Shown in pieces: positions 1 through 6,424 of a stretch of 9,541 nt of DNA. A model generated the notes under the pieces. The model worked only from the letters and a program-made list of their open reading frames with translations, had not been told where the DNA came from and ran no database searches. The translations under genes and the position numbers were made by a program. The stretch is from Flavobacteriia bacterium (lineage in GTDB: Bacteria; Bacteroidota; Bacteroidia; Flavobacteriales; Flavobacteriaceae). Position 1 is the first letter of the stretch, and each line of letters starts with the position of its first letter. The DNA is taken from contig JAHBAN010000259.1 of NCBI GenBank assembly GCA_018500075.1, positions 1-9,541 of the forward strand, in the 5' to 3' direction.

Positions 1-225
1 CTGACGTAGCGCATCTGTTAAGCCCACAACAAGAGCCCAGCCCGTCTCGTCTTGCCTGAAATACCAGCCGTAACTGCGCCCGACCCGGCCCGCCTCGTTC
101 GCGCCGATCTCGACTTCGCTCAGACTGTGCACAAAGCGAAGGTCGGCAGGCGCGCGCCATGTTTTATTGGCAAAGGCGCCAGCCCTCAAAGCCAGAGCGC
201 GCGGCGGGTGCGTATCAAATGACAT
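1..225 (-). CDS. SapC-like protein, 5' part only (runs off left edge)
   Basis: The minus strand is open for 75 codons from an ATG at 225 to the window edge, so only the N-terminus is visible. The peptide begins MSFDTHPPRALAL. It carries a W-R-A-P step (residues 23-26), then F-V-H-S-L-S-E-V-E-I, then a G-W-Y-F-R strand and an A-L-V-V-G-L strand. This order (basic and aromatic start, 'rP..l.F', an acidic residue after a short strand, then a 'vvGL' strand) resembles the SapC family, named after a gene of the Campylobacter fetus S-layer locus. The match is by eye and weak, and the diagnostic C-terminal half is missing. The ATG lies 15 bases after the stop of the giant RTX gene, behind a purine-rich GAGGCGGCGGGG, so the two genes are probably co-transcribed. 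It could instead be an unrelated small hypothetical protein. No membrane segment or signal peptide is seen in the visible part. Confidence 0.6.
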   Translation of the reverse strand, partial: MSFDTHPPRALALRAGAFANKTWRAPADLRFVHSLSEVEIGANEAGRVGRSYGWYFRQDETGWALVVGLTDALRQ

Positions 226-240
226 CCCCGCCGCCTCGCG

Positions 241-3200
241 TCAGGCCACCTCCGGCGTCGCCGGGATGTCTTCCACGAAGAGCAGTATGTTGTCATGCAG
301 CGGCGCATTGAAGCCGTTCTGTTGTAGGTTCTCAAAGATCGCAACAGTCTCCTGAACAACCACCGTGCCGCTGTCATTGACTTCCAGCTTGGCCAACACA
401 GCCTCGCTGCTGCTGCCCTCAATGAACATACCATAGAACAACTCGGCACTTCCCTGATACTCAAAGAATGCAAGATCATCGTTGATCACATCCAGATCCA
501 CAGCCCCCGTGCCAACATCAACCATCTCTGGCAGATTGCCGTCAAAGATCGTGTAAAGGTCAAACTGGTCCAGCCCGCTCAAGTCGCGCAGCACAATGAT
601 ATCGCCCTGATCGGACCCTTCTGCCATCCTGAATCCGGAAATCGTATCAACGCCCGTGTCATCAATATCAATGTAAACAAAGGTCTGATCCGACAGGGTC
701 GCGCCATCTTCGGATGATTTGTAAATCTCAAGGCGATCGCTGCCATCCCCAAGCACAACACCAAAGTCGCCTGTGCCGCCCACATCAACGGTGTCATCCC
801 CGGCACCTGAGTCAATCCAGGTGTCAGCCCCGTCCCAGCCGTCGCCCGCGCTGGCGTCACTGTCAATCAGGACAAATTGCGCATCCGCCCCAAAGACCTC
901 GGCAGTGCTCATATCGCCCGTCACCGCGTCATAAAGCGCCTCAGGACTGAGGTTCAGATCACGGATGGCAAGCCAAGGCGCTCCGCCCGTCGGCCCGAAG
1001 TCAATATCAACGATATTGCCAAGCAAGACCTGCTCCTCGCCCGTGCCCGAGACGGCAAAGCCCGTGCCCGTCGCAACCGCAGTATAAGAGCTGCCCAGAT
1101 AGGTGGCGGTAAATGTCACGCTCGTCGGGGAGAAGCTTGCGACATCAATATCGCCATTTTCAACAACCTCATCAAAGGCGTCATAAGGGTCAACACCCCC
1201 CGTATCAAACTGTTCAAACGTCACAACACGGTCGCCAAAGTCAGCGGGGTCAAACGGGGCCGCCGAGTAAATATAAGACGATAGCAGATCAAGGAACTGC
1301 GCCGCCGTATAGCCTGCCACCGTGACAGAGTTTCCGCCGCCAAAAGTCACCTGCGCCGCCGCGGCACCCTCGTAAGTGGTGTCTGTGAGCGCCGTATCAA
1401 AATCAATATCCAGATCTTCGGCGGTGTAAATGTCGTCGCCTTCGTCAGGGTCAAAGTCGGTGATAGTGTCATTGCCCGACCCGACAAGAAACTCATCCGC
1501 GCCCTCTCCGCCGGTCAGCAGATCATCACCGCCAAGGCCATTGAGAATATCGTCTCCCGAAGTGCCGATCAGCGTATCGTTTCCAGAGGTGCCCACAATG
1601 CCTTCGAGACTTTCAAGATAGTCTTGCACATCGTCAATAAAGACATCGTTCAGCAATACGGTCGTGCCGCCAATCGAAATCTCGGTCGACCCGCCAACAG
1701 CGTTGAAAACAAGCTCCTCTTCGCCGCGGCTGTCTGCCAGAACATCAAGCAGCACATCGCCCTCGGAAATGTTGAAATCATAGATCACATCATATCCGCC
1801 ATGCCCGACAACAAAGGTGTCGCCGCCGTCCCCGCCACGCAGGGTATCGTCCCCCATGCCGCCGATGAGCGTGTCATCCCCGCCATAACCGCGCAACTCC
1901 GAGCCGCTGCCAGACGCAATCAACGTGTCCCCGCCCTCGCGCGAGCCGCGGATGGCCTCGACATTCGAAATCTGGTCGCTAAAGGCCACGCCATCCCATG
2001 TGCCGCTGACAGTGCCCGCGCCCAAGTCAGCCGTGATTGGCCCCACACCGTCGCGGTCATAGCGCACCATGTCAAAGCCATCGCCCCCATCCAGCGTGTC
2101 ATTGCCCGCGCCGAGAATGAAGCGGTCGTTAAAGGCGCTGCCCGTCACGCTGTCAGCCACCGAGCTGGTCTGCAACTCAACATTACCAGTGTTTTCACCC
2201 GCGCCTGTCACATTGATCTGAACAGAGCCGGCCCCGCCAATGTCAACCAACCCTGTGCTCAAGTCAGCCACAACCGCGTCACTGCCCTTGATGGCGACGC
2301 GTGTGGTGCCCGAACCCGGGCCGACATTCACATTCACAACATCATCGCCGCCTTCATAATAGACAGCACTCCAAGTATAGCTGTCTTCGCCCCCTTGGGT
2401 GATGGTCACTGTGTCATCTGCGCGGGTGGTGATAAGGCCCAGCCCCCAATTGGACACCGCCGTGATCCCAACCAGCGTATCCGTGCCCAGCGCGCCCTTT
2501 GAGACAGTGCCGCTGTTGGCCTGAAAGTCCAGCGCGGCTGTGATCCCGACGCCCTCAAGCTTTGAGTAATCCGCCGACGCATAAGTCGTCTCCGTGCCGT
2601 CCGAGAACACAAGCTGGTCGTCTCCAAGGCTGGCGACCAGGCGGTCGTGGCCGTCGTCGTTGCTCACGCCGTTGAGCGTATCGTCGCCAATCGTGCCCTC
2701 AAGCGTGTCGCTGCCCGTGGTGCCCGTCAAGGACACGCCCGCAAGATCCAGATCCAGCAGCAAGGCCTGCGCCTGCGCCGCGCTCACCCCGTTGAGCGCC
2801 AGCCAGTTGCCGTCGCCGAAATCAAGGAAAGCGCCCTGATCATATGGCCCCGGACCGTTGTTATAGCCGTTGACAGACACCGTCAGAACGCTGTCTGCGG
2901 CCGCTCCGACAAACTCGAGCCTGTCCTCGCTGACATCAAAATCCTCCACCCAGTCATCGCCCGCGGAGTAGCGCAGCACATCGGCGCCTGCGCCGAGCAC
3001 CATATCGTCATCCCCCGCGCCCGACACAACCGTGTCATCGCCGCCGCCTGCGCGCAAATCCGAGCCGCTGTCAGCCGCTGTGAGATGATCGGCAAACTCC
3101 GTGCCTTGCACCTCCTCAAAGCCCGAGAGCGTGTCGGTCGCGCCAAAGCCGTCGGTCGCGGTGCCGGTTTGCAAGTTGACAGTGACGCCAGCATCGCCAC

Positions 3201-6063
3201 CATACTGCGCGTCTTTGTCATAAGACACACGGTCGTTGTCGCCGTTGCCGCCCATCAACGTATCATTGCCATCCAGCCCGCGCGCACGGCCGGGGCCGTC
3301 ACCATCCGCAAGCTGGATGCTATCGGCAAACATCGAGCCGCGCACCATTTCCACATTGCTGATCGTATCAACCGAGCCATCGCCCTTGGTGGCCGTTCCG
3401 GCCTTCAGATCAACTGTCACACCCGCCTCGGCGCGCCAATAGGCCACTTGGTCATAATCGCCCGCGCCGCCGTCAATCGTGTTTGAGCCGAGCGCGTCAA
3501 AGAAATAATCGTCGCCCGCGCCCCCCTGATAGCTGTCATCGCCCACACCGAAGCTCAGGACATCATCGCCATCACCGCCATCAACACTGTCGTTATTGGG
3601 CGACATACCGTCAAAATCCAGATCATCGCCGCCGGCCGAGCCGGTCACCGTATTGGTGAATAAACTGAACAGATCGTCAAACGCCTCTTCGTTGATCACG
3701 CCCGCCTCGGACACAAGCTGCGCAAGACCCGCAGGCAATATCGCCGCAGGAACAGCCAGCCCCGTCGCCACAAGCGCGTTGGGCGTGGCGGTTGTTCCAA
3801 TCGTATAGCCCGAGATAATCCCCGTGGCGCTGCCCTCTCCATAGCTCAGCCCCGTGCCGGTAAAGCTGAAGACCACCCCGTCATCCCCTGTAAAGGTAAT
3901 GGCCGTGTCGCTGACAACAGGCGTGCGCAGACTGGCAGAGCCGTCTTCGCCCTGCACAAAGACACCGGGCCGTGCCCCGGAAATATCCAAAGCCTCAGGG
4001 TTGTTTGGCTCCTCAAACATCGACACCGCGGTGTTGACCACAATGGTCGCGCTCAAATCGGTGTCGCCAAGCGTGACAGAACGGGTCGCCGCAACGCCCC
4101 TGTTGCCAAGCGCGTCTTCGGCCACAGCCGAAATGTCAAACGGGCTGGTTTCAGGCAAATCAGCAGCGTCAAATGTCGCCCTAAAGCTGCCATCTGTCGC
4201 AGAGGCCGTGACCTCGACATCCACCTCGCCAATACTCACCGTGACAGTGGCGCCAGCTTCCGCCGTGCCCGTCACCGTCAGGTCTTCAAATTGCTCACTC
4301 AGGTTGAGTTCGTCATCCCCCGTCACCGCGTCAATCACAGGCGCATCAGGCGCCGTAACATCTACCTCAACAGAGCCAACCGCGCGCCCAAGGGTAAACA
4401 CAGTGCTCCCCGCAGGAGCCGCCGCAATACGGACATCATACTCTCCCGTCGCATCCGGCAGATCCGCCGCCGCAAAGCTCACACTCCACACGCCTTGGGT
4501 TGCGCCCTCGGCCGCCGCCGCCACAACCGCCGTCTTGGCCTCACCGCCGATCCTGACTTCAACCGTGCTCCCGGGCCGCCCCAAGCCGGCCACCGTGATG
4601 TCAGCCTCTGGGCCATCCGCTCCGTAAAGCGCGCTGATCTCAGTTGAAACCGTCGGGCGCAGCGGCACAACAGCCGCCGCCTGCTGGCCCACGTCCAGAT
4701 CGTCAAGCTCGGTGTTGCCATCCTCGCCCGAGGCTTCGATCGCCTCCACCAGATCCCCCTGAACAATCTCCTGAACAGCCTCGATCTGCTGCTGCACCGC
4801 TTGCAAGTCAGAGCCAGCCGCCTGATCAATCAGCGCGTTCGCGCTTTGCACTTTCCCCGCAATCGCGCCAGACTTCGTCGCATCAACGCCCGCGCTTTCC
4901 AGCGCCGCACCAATCGCCGCTGTGTCTTCCAAGGCGCTGTCATCGCCGCTGGCCAGCAAGGATTCGGCCAAAGAGCCGGTCGCCTGCTCCGAGCCGTCAA
5001 GCGCGGCCGCATCATCCGCCGCGCCCGCCGCCGCCGCGTTGATCACAGCCGCAACTTTCGCCGCCGCCTTGAACGCATCGGCATCAGAGTCACCAGCGCC
5101 GTTTTCAATCGCCTCAATCGGGTCAAGCTCCAGAAGGTTCTGCCCCGACAGCCCGAGGGCCGTGGCAAGCTGCGCGCTGGCATCGGCAACCGAAATATCA
5201 TTGCCCTCCGCCGCCCGTTTTTCAACAAGGCTTTGCACAAGCGTTGTCAATGGCGTGATCACATCGGCATCCGCCGGCGCCGTCAAAACCCCCGTAAAGG
5301 CTTTGCCCGTTGCCGCATCAATACCGCCAAAGGAAATCAGCTTGGCGCTCGGGTTGGCGCTGCTCTCGGCCAGAGTCCAGTTGCCCTCGCTGTCGGTCGT
5401 GGTGGTCGGCTCGCCCGCATCCAGCGCCTCGTTGCCGTTCAGGTCGCGAAAGACTGTCGCGTTGACAAGATAGCCGTCCACAACGCGGCCCCCGGTGTTG
5501 AACACAGGTGCCGCCGGCGTGCTCGGCGCGGCCGCCCCCGAAGAGCCGCCGCCCAGAGCCGCCAAAGCCCCGACACCAACAGCGCCGCCGGCCGCCATGC
5601 CTGCGGTGAGGGTGGCGCCGCCCTCAAGACCCGCAGCCATAATATCGGCGACTTGCTGCGCCACAGCCTCGGAGACCACAATATCGCCCGCCGCGCCCAC
5701 CGTATAGCTGCCCTGCGGAATCCTGATCGTCTCGCCGTTGTCCAAAGTGATCAGCAAAGACCCGTCGGCCTGCTGGGCAGCCGAGGCCACGCCCTCAAGC
5801 CCGGCGATGTCCACCACAGCGCTCTGCGCGCTCGCGTCTTGCGCCCCCAGCAACACCAAAACCATAGCAGAGCCGCCCACAGCCAGCCGCAGGGCGTTTT
5901 GTTTGACAAGTTTCTGGACATAGCCCTGCCGCGCCGCGCCATCTCTTGGCAGCGACACCGGCACCGCTTGCGCGCCACTCAACCCTGACAGGCGAGCGGC
6001 AAATTCTGATGAAGACGAAACAGACACAACCGTCGGCAAAGCGACGCGAGACCCAACAACCAT
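241..6063 (-). CDS. Giant RTX/Bap-like calcium-binding surface or secreted protein (1940 aa)
   Basis: Probable type I-secreted adhesin or surface-layer-like protein. It is cysteine-free, acidic and rich in Gly, Asp and Ala. Visible order: a 50-residue polar N-terminus; a signal-peptide-like hydrophobic stretch (about 58-73) ending A-S-A-Q at 77-80; a small beta domain (82-132) resembling the prefix of BapA-type proteins; a Gly/Ala linker (145-180); an SdrD-B-like domain (193-262) with an EF-hand loop at 207-218; an Ala-rich helical region (262-465); two Ig-like domains (about 470-570 and 571-665); then RTX nonapeptide blocks scattered over 806-1776 between beta modules; and a non-RTX C-terminus (1777-1940) ending in hydrophobic strands and PATPEVA, as expected for an uncleaved secretion signal. 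The ATG at 6063 has an in-frame TAA directly before it and GGGG 8 bases upstream, so no earlier start is possible. No protease, lipase or other catalytic motif was recognised. The exact role (adhesin, S-layer, biofilm) is inferred. Confidence 0.92.
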   Translation of the reverse strand: MVVGSRVALPTVVSVSSSSEFAARLSGLSGAQAVPVSLPRDGAARQGYVQKLVKQNALRLAVGGSAMVLVLLGAQDASAQSAVVDIAGLEGVASAAQQADGSLLITLDNGETIRIPQGSYTVGAAGDIVVSEAVAQQVADIMAAGLEGGATLTAGMAAGGAVGVGALAALGGGSSGAAAPSTPAAPVFNTGGRVVDGYLVNATVFRDLNGNEALDAGEPTTTTDSEGNWTLAESSANPSAKLISFGGIDAATGKAFTGVLTAPADADVITPLTTLVQSLVEKRAAEGNDISVADASAQLATALGLSGQNLLELDPIEAIENGAGDSDADAFKAAAKVAAVINAAAAGAADDAAALDGSEQATGSLAESLLASGDDSALEDTAAIGAALESAGVDATKSGAIAGKVQSANALIDQAAGSDLQAVQQQIEAVQEIVQGDLVEAIEASGEDGNTELDDLDVGQQAAAVVPLRPTVSTEISALYGADGPEADITVAGLGRPGSTVEVRIGGEAKTAVVAAAAEGATQGVWSVSFAAADLPDATGEYDVRIAAAPAGSTVFTLGRAVGSVEVDVTAPDAPVIDAVTGDDELNLSEQFEDLTVTGTAEAGATVTVSIGEVDVEVTASATDGSFRATFDAADLPETSPFDISAVAEDALGNRGVAATRSVTLGDTDLSATIVVNTAVSMFEEPNNPEALDISGARPGVFVQGEDGSASLRTPVVSDTAITFTGDDGVVFSFTGTGLSYGEGSATGIISGYTIGTTATPNALVATGLAVPAAILPAGLAQLVSEAGVINEEAFDDLFSLFTNTVTGSAGGDDLDFDGMSPNNDSVDGGDGDDVLSFGVGDDSYQGGAGDDYFFDALGSNTIDGGAGDYDQVAYWRAEAGVTVDLKAGTATKGDGSVDTISNVEMVRGSMFADSIQLADGDGPGRARGLDGNDTLMGGNGDNDRVSYDKDAQYGGDAGVTVNLQTGTATDGFGATDTLSGFEEVQGTEFADHLTAADSGSDLRAGGGDDTVVSGAGDDDMVLGAGADVLRYSAGDDWVEDFDVSEDRLEFVGAAADSVLTVSVNGYNNGPGPYDQGAFLDFGDGNWLALNGVSAAQAQALLLDLDLAGVSLTGTTGSDTLEGTIGDDTLNGVSNDDGHDRLVASLGDDQLVFSDGTETTYASADYSKLEGVGITAALDFQANSGTVSKGALGTDTLVGITAVSNWGLGLITTRADDTVTITQGGEDSYTWSAVYYEGGDDVVNVNVGPGSGTTRVAIKGSDAVVADLSTGLVDIGGAGSVQINVTGAGENTGNVELQTSSVADSVTGSAFNDRFILGAGNDTLDGGDGFDMVRYDRDGVGPITADLGAGTVSGTWDGVAFSDQISNVEAIRGSREGGDTLIASGSGSELRGYGGDDTLIGGMGDDTLRGGDGGDTFVVGHGGYDVIYDFNISEGDVLLDVLADSRGEEELVFNAVGGSTEISIGGTTVLLNDVFIDDVQDYLESLEGIVGTSGNDTLIGTSGDDILNGLGGDDLLTGGEGADEFLVGSGNDTITDFDPDEGDDIYTAEDLDIDFDTALTDTTYEGAAAAQVTFGGGNSVTVAGYTAAQFLDLLSSYIYSAAPFDPADFGDRVVTFEQFDTGGVDPYDAFDEVVENGDIDVASFSPTSVTFTATYLGSSYTAVATGTGFAVSGTGEEQVLLGNIVDIDFGPTGGAPWLAIRDLNLSPEALYDAVTGDMSTAEVFGADAQFVLIDSDASAGDGWDGADTWIDSGAGDDTVDVGGTGDFGVVLGDGSDRLEIYKSSEDGATLSDQTFVYIDIDDTGVDTISGFRMAEGSDQGDIIVLRDLSGLDQFDLYTIFDGNLPEMVDVGTGAVDLDVINDDLAFFEYQGSAELFYGMFIEGSSSEAVLAKLEVNDSGTVVVQETVAIFENLQQNGFNAPLHDNILLFVEDIPATPEVA
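736..3648 (-). repeat. RTX (GGxGxDxUx) nonapeptide blocks within the giant protein
   Basis: Eight clusters of calcium-binding RTX repeats, by residue: about 806-868, 926-946, 1002-1035, 1116-1150, 1307-1331, 1390-1420, 1491-1532 and 1738-1776. Typical units are DGGDGDDVL, GGAGDDYFF, GLDGNDTLM, GAGNDTLDG, GYGGDDTLI, GGMGDDTLR, GTSGNDTLIG and GLGGDDLLT. In this family each pair of turns binds Ca2+ through the Asp side chains and folds into a parallel beta-roll outside the cell, where calcium is high. The clusters are short (2-6 units) and separated by other beta modules instead of forming one long block. This is more like large adhesins and surface proteins than compact RTX toxins. Confidence 0.9.
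5410..5445 (-). other. EF-hand loop in the SdrD-B-like domain of the giant protein
   Basis: Residues 207-218 read DLNGNEALDAGE. The ligand positions 1, 3, 5, 9 and 12 of a canonical 12-residue EF-hand are filled by D207, N209, N211, D215 and E218. Position 6, usually Gly, is Glu. The loop lies in a domain introduced by V-D-G-Y-L and V-F-R-D, followed by a T-T-T-D-S-E-G-N-W strand. This is the usual layout of the SdrD-B/CNA-B-like domains found at the start of many bacterial giant proteins. It would add a calcium site separate from the RTX blocks. Confidence 0.7.
5824..5892 (-). other. Internal signal-peptide-like hydrophobic segment of the giant protein
   Basis: Residues 58-80 form a hydrophobic run of about 15 residues (L-R-L-A-V-G-G-S-A-M-V-L-V-L-L) preceded by K51, K54 and R59 and followed by D-A-S-A-Q. 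The pattern (basic, hydrophobic, A-x-A) is that of a Sec signal peptide, but it begins nearly 60 residues from the start codon. RTX proteins exported by type I secretion normally lack such a segment. It may be a membrane-retention element or an extended signal sequence. Function not established. Confidence 0.45.
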
Positions 6064-6424
6064 TTAAACAACCCCAAGAATAACCAGTTACAACAGTCCG
6101 AGGCTCGGACAATGCTGTCGCCAAGTCAAGCCGCGCGACAAACTCTGTCAAAATTTAGCCAATTTTTCACTTTAACCCTCTGTTTTTAATTGTGAAATTA
6201 TTCACCCGTTTTGGCCTCGCCATCACAGGGTCTCGGCGGCCTCACTCAGCGCTTGGCGTGAAAGATTGCCCTAGCGTCAAGCCAGCCGGCGAATCTGCAG
6301 GCCCGCCACAAGGCCCGCCAAACCGGACTCATGCCCTGCTTTCCGCCCTTGCACTGGCCCCGTTTTCAGGCAATCTGGGCCAAATTCCGACCCGCGACCC
6401 GCGCCCAGACCGAAAGTCAATTCA
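6064..6424. promoter_or_regulatory. Divergent intergenic region between the giant RTX gene and the FAD oxidoreductase gene
   Basis: This 361-base gap lies between two genes that start away from each other, so it must hold the promoters for both. The AT-rich part is roughly 6145-6205, in contrast to the GC-rich surroundings. On the minus strand a consensus-like TTGACA (6151-6146) and a TTGACT (6129-6124) are present, but no good -10 hexamer sits at 16-18 bases from either, so I do not assign a promoter. A short inverted repeat GTGAA-ATTA-TTCAC lies at 6192-6205. The half nearest the plus-strand gene (6206-6424) is GC-rich and apparently non-coding. It holds a possible 8-bp hairpin with one G-U pair at 6251-6282. 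Confidence 0.55.
6096..6110. promoter_or_regulatory. 15-base perfect palindrome upstream of the giant RTX gene (operator candidate)
   Basis: GTCCGAG-G-CTCGGAC is a perfect 7-bp inverted repeat around one base, ending 33 bases before the ATG at 6063. It overlaps the first of two looser GACA-N4/5-TGTC inverted repeats (6108-6119 and 6137-6149), which lie 29 bases apart. The position fits a repressor or activator site close to the transcription start. In RNA the same bases could fold as a 5-bp GC stem with a 5-base loop in the leader. No regulator family is recognised from the sequence. Confidence 0.4.

Noticed and set aside
1624..3486. Two long plus-strand open frames (1624-2502 and 2647-3486) opposite the RTX region
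   Set aside because: They mirror the Gly-Asp codons of the repeats (many V-I-A, A-R and H-N-R runs) and have no plausible domain or ribosome-binding site. They are antisense shadows.
736..3648. Repetitive Gly-Asp coding DNA as a possible CRISPR or tandem DNA repeat
   Set aside because: The repetition is at protein level (RTX nonapeptides) with diverged codons. There is no constant repeat with regular spacers.
4801..5988. 395-codon plus-strand open frame opposite the N-terminal part of the giant gene
   Set aside because: The predicted product is Arg/His/Ala-rich with no family resemblance. It is the expected antisense shadow of an Ala/Gly-rich, G/C-ending-codon gene.
5795..6151. 118-codon minus-strand open frame overlapping the start of the giant gene and its leader
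   Set aside because: It is out of frame with the giant gene over most of its length and the product shows no recognisable domain.
6192..6205. TTATTCACC near 6198-6206 as a DnaA-box-like motif in an AT-rich stretch, hinting at an origin
   Set aside because: Two mismatches to the DnaA consensus, a single copy and no replication genes nearby. It is an ordinary AT-rich promoter region.
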